A DNA stretch of 13,783 bases from JAVZLQ01 sp049700035 (GCA_049700035.1 JBNAWC010000030.1:1-13783); one strand, 5' to 3'. Shown: positions 6,539 to 13,783, numbered from the stretch's first letter. The notes: generated by a model not told the origin, from the letters alone. Numbers and translations are program-made.

Positions 6539-8755
6539 TCAGCCTAAAATTCGGTCCACAAACTTTTCTGGTTTCGGAATTTCTGGCCTTAACCCTTTTC
6601 TTTCGCGAATCATCCTTATCGTGGCGCTTGCCAATTCTTTTGGAACGCGCTCCCAATGGTGAAACATGCACTGCCAAAATGCTCGACCAGAAGTTGCAGA
6701 ACGCATCTCTTCAGCTAGACCGAAAGTTTCAACAACTGGAACATACCCAACAATTACTGTTAAAAATCCCCGTTGCTCCGAAGCGAGAATTTTGCCCCTC
6801 CCACGATTTAGTACGTCGGTGCAAACTCCAAAAAACTCTGTTGAAACAGAAACTTCAACCTTATAAACTGGTTCAAGAAGTGTTGGACTGGCTGTCAAAC
6901 AAGCACCTAGGACTGCTCTGCCGAAAGCTCGCATAATCTGTTCTGGCTCACGCTTCTCGACGTTTTCATTAAGTTCGGCATTAACAAGTTTGACTTTCAC
7001 GCCAGTTAAAGGTTCCTCGCATAACGGTCCATTTTTACAAGCCCAGTTGAAACCAGAAATTATGCTTGCAGCAGTTTCTGGGAGACCCCCAACAATTTTT
7101 GACGTGTCAAAAAGCATGTTTCTATACTCGTTTAAAGCCAAGAAACTTTCAGCTTCATCCAAGCCATAATTCGCCTCTTTACGTAAGGTTTCAACAACTT
7201 GTTCACGTTTCATGTCGTGAGCGAGCAATCCCTTATCGATTAGCCCTAAAACAGAATCCTCTAAAGGCTCAACTTGGACATAAAAGGCGTTGTCTTTGTT
7301 TATGCTTGTAGCTATGACGGCTTTTCCACGTTTTTGGACACTTTCGCGGTAAGACACAACTGGTTTTGATGTTAGAAGCTCCATCTCGCCGCAATACTGC
7401 CTTAGAAATTTTAGGGCAATTTCAATGTGAAGCTCGCCCAAACCGCTAAGCAAGTATTGACCAGTTTCACGGTCTATGGTAAGTTTTATGTTCGGGTCTT
7501 CAACCGCAACGTTGTTCATGGCATCTATTAAACGCGGCAAATCCGCTGGATTTTTCGGTTCGACAGCCACTGTTACAACTGGTTCTGAAACATACTTTAC
7601 GCTTTCAAAAGGCACCATTTGACCCTTATATTCAACGTTAACAACGGTTTCGCCTGCACGCGCCAAATCCAACCCAGTAAGGGCAGCGATGTTTCCAGCA
7701 TAAACCGCGTCAACGTCTTCCCTATAAGAGCCCATGTAAATTGAAACATCCCTTATGCCGTATTCCTTTTTCGCGTTAACAAGGTAAACGGTTTCCCCGC
7801 TTTCAACAAAGCCCGAAAAAAGCCTACCAGTGGCAACCAACCCCTCATCTTTTACCAGTTGAGCCATTGTTACGCACATTGTTGCTGGTCCATCATCTGC
7901 GCAGTTTAGCATAGCCCTTCCAACATCAGAGTTTAATTCGCCTTTCCAGATTTTTGGCACGCGATATTTTTGGGCTTCAACTGGGTTTGGGAGATTTTCT
8001 GCAATCATGCCTAGTATGGCTTTTGAAAGTGGAACAACCCTTGAAAGCGTTTCACTTTTGTTTTGGGCGTAAGCGTCAATAATGTCAGCGAATTTTATTC
8101 CGCTTTGCCTCGCAGTTTCTAACGTGAAGCCCCACTTGTGCAGTGCCGAGCCAAAAACAACAGAACCCTTTTCTGGGCTTACCCGCCAAGCACTTTTAAA
8201 TTTTGGTTCTCCATAAACGGCGATTAGACTATTGAACTCGTCGATTATCCGAACAAACCTTTCTTGAATCTCGCTTGCGCTAAGCTTTAATTCGCTTATT
8301 AGACGGTCAACCTTGTTTATGAATAGAACTGGTTTGACTCTCTCCTCAAGCGCTTGGCGAACAACAGTCTCCGTCTGAGCCATGACGCCTTCAACAGCGT
8401 CTACAATGACGATTACGCCGTCTATGGCGCGTAAAGCCCTATTCACCTTTCCAGTGAAGTCCACATGCCCAGGCGTGTCAACAAGATTAATAACGTATTG
8501 GCGGTTGCCAACAGTGTGCAAGAGCGCGATGTTCGCAGTCTTTATTGTTATCCCGCGCCTCTGCTCCTCCTCCAAATAATCAAGCGCCTTTGCCCTACCA
8601 GCAACACTTGAAGGCAACAGTCCAGCATCAGCCAAAAGCGAATCAGTCATCGTAGTTTTTCCATGGTCGATGTGGGCGACTACGCCGATATTGCGGACAG
8701 CCTCTTTATTGCGCATAAGTCCGAGAATTTCGCGCGTGTGCCTAAACCTCGGCAT
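6539..8755 (-). CDS. Archaeal elongation factor 2 lacking the diphthamide site
   Basis: 738 residues, normal for archaeal EF-2. The factor is a GTPase that moves tRNAs and mRNA through the ribosome. The GTPase domain is intact: AHIDHGKTT (27-35), RRGITI switch, DTPGH and NKVD. Domains II, III (SGLGELHIEI), IV and V follow in order. The tip of domain IV is abnormal. The usual archaeal L-H-E-D-A-I-H-R-G-P-x-Q is here L-N-E-N-V-E-K-R-E-P-E-Q, aligned without gaps. Lys601 (6953-6955) thus replaces the His that carries diphthamide, and the Asp and Gly beside it are also lost. It is either a paralogue of the main EF-2 or the sole EF-2 of a diphthamide-free lineage. It should not be a target of diphtheria-type ADP-ribosylation (known chemistry). 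ATG 8755 has AAGGAG 8 nt upstream; no decay of the frame is seen. Confidence 0.95.
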   Translation of the reverse strand: MPRFRHTREILGLMRNKEAVRNIGVVAHIDHGKTTMTDSLLADAGLLPSSVAGRAKALDYLEEEQRRGITIKTANIALLHTVGNRQYVINLVDTPGHVDFTGKVNRALRAIDGVIVIVDAVEGVMAQTETVVRQALEERVKPVLFINKVDRLISELKLSASEIQERFVRIIDEFNSLIAVYGEPKFKSAWRVSPEKGSVVFGSALHKWGFTLETARQSGIKFADIIDAYAQNKSETLSRVVPLSKAILGMIAENLPNPVEAQKYRVPKIWKGELNSDVGRAMLNCADDGPATMCVTMAQLVKDEGLVATGRLFSGFVESGETVYLVNAKKEYGIRDVSIYMGSYREDVDAVYAGNIAALTGLDLARAGETVVNVEYKGQMVPFESVKYVSEPVVTVAVEPKNPADLPRLIDAMNNVAVEDPNIKLTIDRETGQYLLSGLGELHIEIALKFLRQYCGEMELLTSKPVVSYRESVQKRGKAVIATSINKDNAFYVQVEPLEDSVLGLIDKGLLAHDMKREQVVETLRKEANYGLDEAESFLALNEYRNMLFDTSKIVGGLPETAASIISGFNWACKNGPLCEEPLTGVKVKLVNAELNENVEKREPEQIMRAFGRAVLGACLTASPTLLEPVYKVEVSVSTEFFGVCTDVLNRGRGKILASEQRGFLTVIVGYVPVVETFGLAEEMRSATSGRAFWQCMFHHWERVPKELASATIRMIRERKGLRPEIPKPEKFVDRILG

Positions 8756-8763
8756 TACCTAAA

Positions 8764-8798
8764 CTCCTTTTTGAGACAAACTTGCACCACATATAAAG
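8764..8798 (-). promoter_or_regulatory. EF-2 promoter and ribosome binding site
   Basis: On the minus strand, CTTTATAT (8791-8798) is a TATA box with an A-rich element before it, about 40 nt from the ATG. AAGGAG (8764-8769) is the ribosome binding site 8 nt before the start. The predicted transcript begins near 8768-8770, giving a very short leader. The 100-bp space is shared with the divergent kinase gene. Confidence 0.6.
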
Positions 8799-8855
8799 TT
8801 TTACGAAACCACTATTTTATTTTGTGAATGACACTTACCAATAGAGGATTTCGCT

Positions 8856-9617
8856 TTGGAAACAATTACACTACACATTGAAGAGCTTATTAAGGAACCT
8901 TACGCTTCGATAATCTGCTATCCAAAAGCAAGCAAAGCCGAATTAAAAAAACGCCTCAGGGAACTCCAAAAACTCGGCGTAAAAGCCATAGAATTTTCAG
9001 GCGAAAAAGAGGCTTTTAACACGCTAATTTTGGGTAAGGGCTGCGTTGGCATAGTGGTTATTGCCCATCGAAACAGCGAGAAAATAGCATTAAAAATTAG
9101 GCGCGTTGACGCTGACAGAAACAGAATGTTTGAAGAGGCAGAGAAACTTAAAATTGCAAATTCAGTTGGTGTTGGTCCAAGATTTTTGGATGTAAGCAAA
9201 AACTTTCTGCTAATGCAGTTTGTTGATGGCGAGTTGCTTCCAAACTGGCTTGAGAAACGCGTGAAAAAAGACCATGTTAAGGCTGTTCTACGCGAGATTT
9301 TGGAGCAGTGTTGGCTCTTAGACAATATTGGTTTAGACCATGGCGAGTTGAGCCGCGCTCCAAAACACATAATCATAAACAGTGCATACAAGCCATGTAT
9401 AATTGATTTTGAAACCGCAAGCCTAAACAGGCGACCGTCAAACGTCACTTCAATCTGTCAATTCCTCTTCATAAGCGGGCAAACAGCGCAAAAAATAGCG
9501 GAAAAAATTGGCGAAGCGAACAAGAAAGCCATAATAGAGGCGTTAAGAAGCTACAAGCAAGACAAAACAAAAAAGAACTTCGAAAAGATATTGGAGGCTT
9601 GTAGACTAAAGCTCTAA
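8856..9617 (+). CDS. Atypical RIO-like serine/threonine protein kinase (archaeal COG2112-type)
   Basis: 253 residues from a TTG start with GAGGAT (8844-8849) upstream; an in-frame stop at 8829 excludes a much longer form. The kinase features are a glycine loop LGKGCVGIVV (59-68), the ATP-anchoring Lys80 in ALKIRR, hinge-like LLMQFVDGELL, the catalytic loop DHGELSRAPKHIII (161-174) and the metal-binding IIDFETAS (182-189). The loop resembles the HGDLS of RIO kinases, with Glu164 where Asp is usual, and DFE replaces DFG. From memory this fits the archaeal predicted kinase group COG2112. About 50 residues precede the kinase fold and a helical tail ends it. Substrate unknown. It is divergent from EF-2 across 100 bp, so a link to translation is possible but only suggested by position. 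Its stop overlaps the stop of the convergent small gene. Confidence 0.8.
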   Translation: METITLHIEELIKEPYASIICYPKASKAELKKRLRELQKLGVKAIEFSGEKEAFNTLILGKGCVGIVVIAHRNSEKIALKIRRVDADRNRMFEEAEKLKIANSVGVGPRFLDVSKNFLLMQFVDGELLPNWLEKRVKKDHVKAVLREILEQCWLLDNIGLDHGELSRAPKHIIINSAYKPCIIDFETASLNRRPSNVTSICQFLFISGQTAQKIAEKIGEANKKAIIEALRSYKQDKTKKNFEKILEACRLKL

Positions 9618-9811
9618 ACAACATAGTCCGCGACAAAACCCGAGTTTTTGCAGTTGCCGTTCTTCTCAAGCTTTTCCAAGCCAAGCTCCTTCAAAACCTC
9701 GGCTAAATCAAGCCAGGTCTCCACTTGAAGTTGCCTCGCAACCCTACGCTTTTCATAAAGAAGCGGAACAGAACCGACAAACAGCCAACCGTAAGCCTCA
9801 GACATGCACAA
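9614..9811 (-). CDS. Small protein of unknown function with its own promoter
   Basis: 65 residues if started at TTG 9811, 63 from ATG 9805. I do not recognise the family. The protein has a hydrophobic N-terminal stretch (YGWLFVGSVPLLYEKRR), followed by an amphipathic helix (ETWLDLAEVLKELGLEKLEK) and a polar end. The N-terminal stretch is short and could be a strand or a weak anchor. It is believed real because a TATA box (9861-9868), a predicted start near 9838 and an unusually strong purine-rich ribosome binding site (AAAGGAGA, 9819-9826) all line up in front of it, and it fills the gap between two known genes. AGGAG is 8 nt before TTG 9811, which favours that start. It follows the canonical purP in the same direction after about 100 nt. 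Its stop codon overlaps the kinase stop, tail to tail. Confidence 0.55.
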   Translation of the reverse strand: MCMSEAYGWLFVGSVPLLYEKRRVARQLQVETWLDLAEVLKELGLEKLEKNGNCKNSGFVADYVV

Positions 9812-9860
9812 ACGCCCTTCTCCTTTCTCCTCAAGTTGAGAACTTGTTTTGCAGTTTATA

Positions 9861-9868
9861 TTTATATA
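9861..9868 (-). promoter_or_regulatory. TATA box of the small unknown gene
   Basis: The minus strand reads TATATAAA within a longer AT run (9855-9870). About 27 nt downstream, near 9838, the predicted transcript start falls inside an inverted repeat, CAAGTT-GAG-AACTTG (9832-9846), which also contains the palindrome CTCAAGTTGAG (9830-9840). This may be an operator. Confidence 0.45.
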
Positions 9869-9909
9869 TGGAAGAATCGAATAGAGGAAAAATCTATCAC
9901 ACTGGAAAT

Positions 9910-10995
9910 TTAAGTGACTATTTCATGCAGTTTTCCAGTTTTCAATGCTTCTTTTATTTCAAGAGCTATCCTTCTCCCCATATACATGTTCTCACCATAC
10001 TTTAAGTAGGCGTAAGGTGATGTTCCTATACCAACATTTGTTCCAGCGACTATGCGCGCCGAAATCTCAAAAGTATAAATTTCAAGATTATCCGTCACTA
10101 TCGTTTCCAAACAGAAAGGCCCAATTATTCCAGGAGAAGCTATTTCTCTTGAAACTTTTACTACGTTGTCGCCCATTCTTATAAGTTCTGGTAAAAGCGA
10201 TTCTCTAAGCGTGAGTGGAATGTTGCCAACAATGGTGTATGTTGGACTTATTCCGATTTCAAGCTGTTCGTCAGCGGGTATCCTTCCAATGGCGTCCACT
10301 GCTGATTCATACCTTTTGTCGACTCCTAAAAACTCGACATCGTTACGTATTATTGACGCGAAATAATGCGGATAAACGTTTACACCTAAAATGTACTCTT
10401 GCAAATGTATCCGCTTAACATCATTCTCATTTAGCAAGCCTCTGCCAATCATCTCACTGACTTTCTTTTCAAAAGATTCAGGAGAGTTTACCAAAAAGTA
10501 GCCTTTCCCACCTTTTGCTCCTGGAAGCTTTGCCATGACCGGCCCGCTTATCTCTTTTGAACTTTTGAATGTCCGTGGGATTCTCAGTCCAGCTCTGCGG
10601 AGCCATTCATCTTGCTTTTCGCGGCTTGCCTCCCAGTGGAGCAGATGTCTATTTCCGAGCATTGGAACATAAAGCGAATCAGTGATTTCTTCTGTGCTTA
10701 GGTAAGCGGTGAACGAGCCATGTGGAATAAGTATGGTGTTTAGTTTTCGCAGTTTTTCCTGCACTTTCGCGTTGAGCAGTTCCGTAAAGTCCTTCACAAG
10801 GATGATTTCGTCTACAAGTGGAAACTTTTTGTAAATTATTACGTCGCTTTCCTTGCAAACGCTTACTGTTCTGAAACCCTCTTCCTTTGCTCCCTTGAAA
10901 ATATTTAATGCGGAATGGGAACCTAAAGTCCCTACAGAAACTTTGTCAAAATCATATTTTTCAATTATCTTTTTCATTTTTTCTCGCGTTATCAT
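9910..10995 (-). CDS. purP: PurP, formate-dependent FAICAR synthetase (canonical copy)
   Basis: 361 residues, the usual PurP length. It is an ATP-grasp enzyme that uses ATP and formate to turn AICAR into FAICAR, the archaeal folate-independent route in late purine synthesis. Family motifs are all present: LGSHSAL (24-30), IPHGSF (90-95), GNRHLLHWEASR (114-125), the glycine-rich ATP loop AKLPGAKGGKGYF (155-167), VDKRYES (225-231), and the C-terminal FEISARIVAGTN (309-320). It matches the remembered Methanocaldococcus enzyme closely along its length. The start ATG overlaps the stop of the upstream paralogue by 4 nt (ATGA), so the two are co-translated. Last gene of the leftward purine cluster. 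This copy should be the active synthetase. Confidence 0.93.
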   Translation of the reverse strand: MITREKMKKIIEKYDFDKVSVGTLGSHSALNIFKGAKEEGFRTVSVCKESDVIIYKKFPLVDEIILVKDFTELLNAKVQEKLRKLNTILIPHGSFTAYLSTEEITDSLYVPMLGNRHLLHWEASREKQDEWLRRAGLRIPRTFKSSKEISGPVMAKLPGAKGGKGYFLVNSPESFEKKVSEMIGRGLLNENDVKRIHLQEYILGVNVYPHYFASIIRNDVEFLGVDKRYESAVDAIGRIPADEQLEIGISPTYTIVGNIPLTLRESLLPELIRMGDNVVKVSREIASPGIIGPFCLETIVTDNLEIYTFEISARIVAGTNVGIGTSPYAYLKYGENMYMGRRIALEIKEALKTGKLHEIVT

Positions 10996-12092
10996 GTCAC
11001 TATATCCCCAAGCCTGTCCTCTTTAATTGCCCTCTTCACTTCCATAGCCACCCTTCTGCCAGGACCAACTTCCACGCCATATTTATATTTCATGTAGGGC
11101 GATGTTGGCTCAACGCAGGGGCATCCTGGCACACGCGGACTAACATCAAAAACGTAGAATGTTAAATCTTTTGTTACTGCTCCCTGCAAGGCGAACAAGC
11201 CTATAATTCCAGGTGGGTACTCCTTCTTGCTAACTTCGACGAAGCGCTCTGCAGCTTCAAAAACTTTTTCTATTTGGCTTTCCCGCATGGTTACGCCCAA
11301 ATGTCCAATTTCAATGTTCTGGGTTGCGATGCCCAACTCAAGTTGCTCGTCAGCGGGTAAGTCCAAAACGCCGTCCAAGTCTGTTTGGATTCTTTTGTCG
11401 AATCCCAGGAGGTCTATCTCGTCGGTTAATGGGGACCAGAAGAAGTTGGCGTTAAACTTTGCTCCAATAACGTATTCTTCTATAACCGCCTTTTCAAGGT
11501 CTTCTCGGCTTATCATGCTTCGTTTTATTCGTTCTTCCGCCTTTTTTTCAAATTCTTTTTGCGAAGTTGCATAAAAGAAGGCTCTTTCGATTTTTCTTTC
11601 TTTTTCTGGAACCTTTACTATTACTAGGCGGTCTATTTCGCTTGGAGATTTGAAAGTTTTTGGCGTCGGTATTCCAGCCTTTTTTAGGAGGTAGTACTGG
11701 TTTTTTGATATGTTGCGCTCTTCGGTTTTTAGCATGTAACGGTTTCCCATAATCGGCACGGCGAACTTTTCTTCTATGTTCTCATAGCCCACGTAAACCG
11801 AGAACGAGCGATTCGGCACAAAAATTGTGTTTAATTCCCTAAGCTTTTGCAAATGCTCGCCACTCACTATTTGTTCGAACTTGTCAAGAAGCAAAACGTG
11901 GTCAAACAAGTTTCTATAATATTTCGTGTAAGTTTTCTCTCTACCCTTCTGGCAAACAACAACAGTTTCAAAACCCTCTTGCTTCGCACCATGCGCAACT
12001 TCAAGGGCGGAATGCGAACCCAAAACGCCTATCCTAACATGCCTCTTATCATAACTCGAAACTATTTTCCTAACTTCATCCAAGCTAACCAT
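10992..12092 (-). CDS. Divergent PurP paralogue (ATP-grasp), possibly altered activity
   Basis: 366 residues, homologous to the next gene over its full length (shared LGSHSAL 24-30, MGNR, DKR, PADEQLELGI and GRRVAMEVK-type ending). Key stretches differ: PHGSF is PNRSF (93-97); the glycine-rich ATP loop is replaced by a charged segment with no glycine (VKVPEKERKIERAFF, 159-173); the C-terminal SAR motif is SPRVPGCPCVEPTSP. It is therefore unlikely to have the same chemistry as the canonical copy. It could be a regulatory or structural partner, or act on another purine intermediate. Two PurP types are known in several archaea, and the second type's role is less clear. The start at ATG 12092 has only a weak AAGGG upstream. 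A 105-bp spacer separates it from purC, while the next gene overlaps it by 4 nt, so it may begin its own transcript. Confidence 0.85.
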   Translation of the reverse strand: MVSLDEVRKIVSSYDKRHVRIGVLGSHSALEVAHGAKQEGFETVVVCQKGREKTYTKYYRNLFDHVLLLDKFEQIVSGEHLQKLRELNTIFVPNRSFSVYVGYENIEEKFAVPIMGNRYMLKTEERNISKNQYYLLKKAGIPTPKTFKSPSEIDRLVIVKVPEKERKIERAFFYATSQKEFEKKAEERIKRSMISREDLEKAVIEEYVIGAKFNANFFWSPLTDEIDLLGFDKRIQTDLDGVLDLPADEQLELGIATQNIEIGHLGVTMRESQIEKVFEAAERFVEVSKKEYPPGIIGLFALQGAVTKDLTFYVFDVSPRVPGCPCVEPTSPYMKYKYGVEVGPGRRVAMEVKRAIKEDRLGDIVT

Positions 12093-12197
12093 TTTATTCG
12101 CCCTTGTGCACGCAACGTTTACATTGACCTTGTAAGCCTTGCTCTGTCAAATAATTTACGGTTCACAAGCACGTTTGGCTACCTAAAATTCTCCACT

Positions 12198-13253
12198 CTA
12201 AAGGTTGACACTTTTAAATTCCCTAATCAGGGTCAAAAGTTTTGGCACATCAAATATCTTTCTCCCAGTAAATTCATTGGCTGCCGCCATGTATATTTGA
12301 CTTATCAACGTTCTCAACTTTGGTTCCAGTTTTGGCGGTTTCGTTTCAACAAGGCTCTTCCAGTCTTCTACGCCCTTCTCCTTCGCTTTCTTCTTTGCCT
12401 CCTCCACTTCCCTAGCCCATTCCGTCTGCCTATAGTATATGCGTGCTATTTCCTTGCTCACATGCAACCCCTCATAAGTGAATCTACACTCGTCCAAAGT
12501 GCCAACTACATCAACAACCATAAGCCTACGCTGAGGGTCAAAGGCCAACTCAATTTTTCCATCTTCATTTAATAAGCCCGCTTTTGAGGCTATTTCCGTA
12601 ATCATATCGTCCACAAGCAAAAGCACACGCTTAATTTCTTCAACTTCATTGTCTGTTAAACCCGCAATAATCTGCGCCTCTTTCCAGCTTACGTAGCGGT
12701 CGCTCTGCTCCAGCTTTGTGCTAACGTCAAAAATTGGTTTCGCCAACCTCTCGCCAGCCCTTGGATAATGGTCTAAGCCGAGCTCCTCAAGCGTAACTAA
12801 TCCTTGTTCTAGACGTTTGAAAACTGATGAGCCTTCTGGCAAGCCATTGCGGTAAATTATCTCAAGCGGGATTAGGAAATTCTTAAGCGTTGGCGTGAAA
12901 ACGCTATAGTCATATTTTAGTTTGCCACTTTCCACGTAGGCTTTAGGCTTGTAAACGTTAACCAAATTAAACTCCATAACATTTGTTGGCACAGTTAACT
13001 CGTCAAAAAGCACAACCCGCCCGCTCTTGTCCACCAAGCCGCGATAATGCGTTTTCACGCCTTTCTCCTCAAGCCTCTCAAAACAATAGGCGCCCATAAG
13101 GCAAAGTGCTGCGCCCTTTCCCTCAATGTGGTCTGGCATCTCACCCCAATCAAAAATCGAGTAGCGGTCAGAAAAGTGGAAACGCCCAACACCCATGGCA
13201 TCGCGTGTAGGCTTCTTTACAATTTCAAGGTCTTTAACGCTTCCCATATGCAT
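12198..13253 (-). CDS. purC: PurC, SAICAR synthetase, long form
   Basis: 351 residues. The enzyme joins CAIR and aspartate with ATP to give SAICAR in purine synthesis. Visible family features: GSVKDLEIV near the N-terminus in place of the usual GKVRDVYE, SDRYSIFDWGEMPD (28-41) followed by GKG (45-47), IPLEIIYRNGLPEGSSVFKR, and DVVGTLDECRF, the counterpart of the DExGTPDSSR metal/substrate motif. Its first Asp is retained, but Val replaces the following Glu. Bacterial enzymes are near 240 residues; this protein has extra sequence, including a Lys/Glu-rich helix (EVEEAKKKAKEKG) and a C-terminal segment. Two starts are possible, ATG 13253 and ATG 13247, neither with a clear ribosome binding site. 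It starts 5 nt after the purE stop, so purE and purC are one unit. Confidence 0.88.
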   Translation of the reverse strand: MHMGSVKDLEIVKKPTRDAMGVGRFHFSDRYSIFDWGEMPDHIEGKGAALCLMGAYCFERLEEKGVKTHYRGLVDKSGRVVLFDELTVPTNVMEFNLVNVYKPKAYVESGKLKYDYSVFTPTLKNFLIPLEIIYRNGLPEGSSVFKRLEQGLVTLEELGLDHYPRAGERLAKPIFDVSTKLEQSDRYVSWKEAQIIAGLTDNEVEEIKRVLLLVDDMITEIASKAGLLNEDGKIELAFDPQRRLMVVDVVGTLDECRFTYEGLHVSKEIARIYYRQTEWAREVEEAKKKAKEKGVEDWKSLVETKPPKLEPKLRTLISQIYMAAANEFTGRKIFDVPKLLTLIREFKSVNL

Positions 13254-13258
13254 ACACG

Positions 13259-13741
13259 CTATTTCAGTTTTTTAACAGACACATCAGCCTTCTCAATTTC
13301 CAACTTGTTCTGCTGCTGGTAACTCTTCACACGCTTCGCCAAACTCTCATCCTCTAAGGCGAAAATTTTTGCCGCCGCAATGGCTGCGCCTTCAGGCTCA
13401 ATGGTTACGACAGAGCCTATTCCACTTGGAACCCTAAGCGAAGAATAAATGTCTGCCCCGCCGAACTTTTCGCTGTAAGGCGGACACGCAATAACGGGTT
13501 TCACAGTGTTTGCGTCGACAAAAGCGCTTAGGGCGTTTGACCTTCCAGCGACTGTTATGTAAACAACATTCTCGCCTTCGTATTTGCGTAGCATCTCCAA
13601 AACTTTTTCAGGCGTTTTATGTGCGGAGGCAACCCTAAACTCGTAGGTTAAGCCGAAAGCTTTTAGGTTGTTGGCTATTTCGCGACAATAGTCAAAATCC
13701 TTATCTGAACCCATCAATATGATAACTTTGCCCTTCGCCAT
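13259..13741 (-). CDS. purE: Class II PurE, direct AIR carboxylase
   Basis: 160 residues from ATG 13741; GTG 13753 would add four residues, but MAKGKVIILMGSDKDF fits the family start best. PurE makes CAIR in purine synthesis. Class I PurE rearranges N5-CAIR made by PurK; class II, as in animals, takes CO2 directly. The class II marks are SAHK (39-42; class I has SAHR), AGRSNAL (65-71; class I has GGAAHLP), and CPPYSEKFGGADIYSSLRVPSG, which aligns with the carboxylase half of human PAICS (from memory). The end carries an extra charged tail (about 135-160). It opens the leftward purine cluster, 5 nt before purC. Upstream only about 40 bases are in view, and I see no clear TATA box there. The prediction is that PurK is not needed. 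Confidence 0.9.
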   Translation of the reverse strand: MAKGKVIILMGSDKDFDYCREIANNLKAFGLTYEFRVASAHKTPEKVLEMLRKYEGENVVYITVAGRSNALSAFVDANTVKPVIACPPYSEKFGGADIYSSLRVPSGIGSVVTIEPEGAAIAAAKIFALEDESLAKRVKSYQQQNKLEIEKADVSVKKLK

Positions 13742-13783
13742 AAACACCAGCACTCACGCAACTAGAAGATTCAATTGAACTAA

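Noticed and set aside
8918..9448. Minus-strand open frame of 176 codons opposite the RIO-like kinase
   Set aside because: It is antisense to a gene with clear kinase motifs, with a Ser/Phe-rich shadow composition and no upstream signals.
10992..12092. Divergent purP considered as a pseudogene
   Set aside because: The frame is intact over full family length, is overlapped by the next gene through ATGA, and keeps many family motifs, so divergence in function is more likely than decay.
11847..12572. Plus-strand open frame of 241 codons spanning the purP paralogue, spacer and purC end
   Set aside because: It covers two good antisense genes plus the spacer. The translation shows no recognisable motif, and no ribosome binding site precedes the ATG.

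Overview
The window looks like a chromosomal piece of an archaeon of the TACK side, most plausibly a Bathyarchaeia-like lineage. The evidence is a full-length archaeal/crenarchaeal-type elongation factor 2, two tandem copies of the archaeal purine enzyme PurP, TATA-box promoters with short leaders, frequent GTG/TTG starts, and GGAGGTGA-type ribosome binding sites. The lineage assignment is inference, with no 16S rRNA or tRNA gene in view.

Left edge (1-1120): a partial, leftward gene for an HK97-type viral capsid maturation (prohead) protease runs off the window. It has its own TATA box and is divergent from a small ribbon-helix-helix DNA-binding protein. Between them lie two related inverted repeats plus a further half-site over the viral gene's TATA box, which looks like a repressor/operator unit. 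This is probably the edge of, or a remnant of, an integrated virus.

Signalling block (1267-5967, rightward): two small paralogous all-helical proteins (possibly stand-alone archaeal 'output' domains), then a soluble 1155-residue histidine kinase (4 PAS, 2 GAF, HisKA, HATPase), then a single-domain response regulator whose start lies inside the kinase gene behind a perfect ribosome binding site. A small SAM-dependent methyltransferase (6089-6535) follows.

Translation block: a leftward EF-2 gene (6539-8755) encodes a full-length factor in which the diphthamide-bearing tip of domain IV is altered, with Lys in place of the modified His. It is therefore either a paralogue of the main EF-2 or the EF-2 of a lineage without diphthamide. 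Divergent from it is an atypical RIO-like protein kinase (8856-9617).

Purine block (leftward, 13741 to 9910): purE (class II, direct AIR carboxylase type), purC, a divergent purP paralogue and a canonical purP. Together they cover AIR to CAIR to SAICAR, then the later formylation of AICAR to FAICAR by PurP. purB and an IMP cyclohydrolase are not in the window. A small leftward gene of unknown function with its own promoter (9614-9811) sits just after the purine genes. There is no gene-free stretch above 300 bases, and I saw no CRISPR, insertion sequence, tRNA or rRNA.
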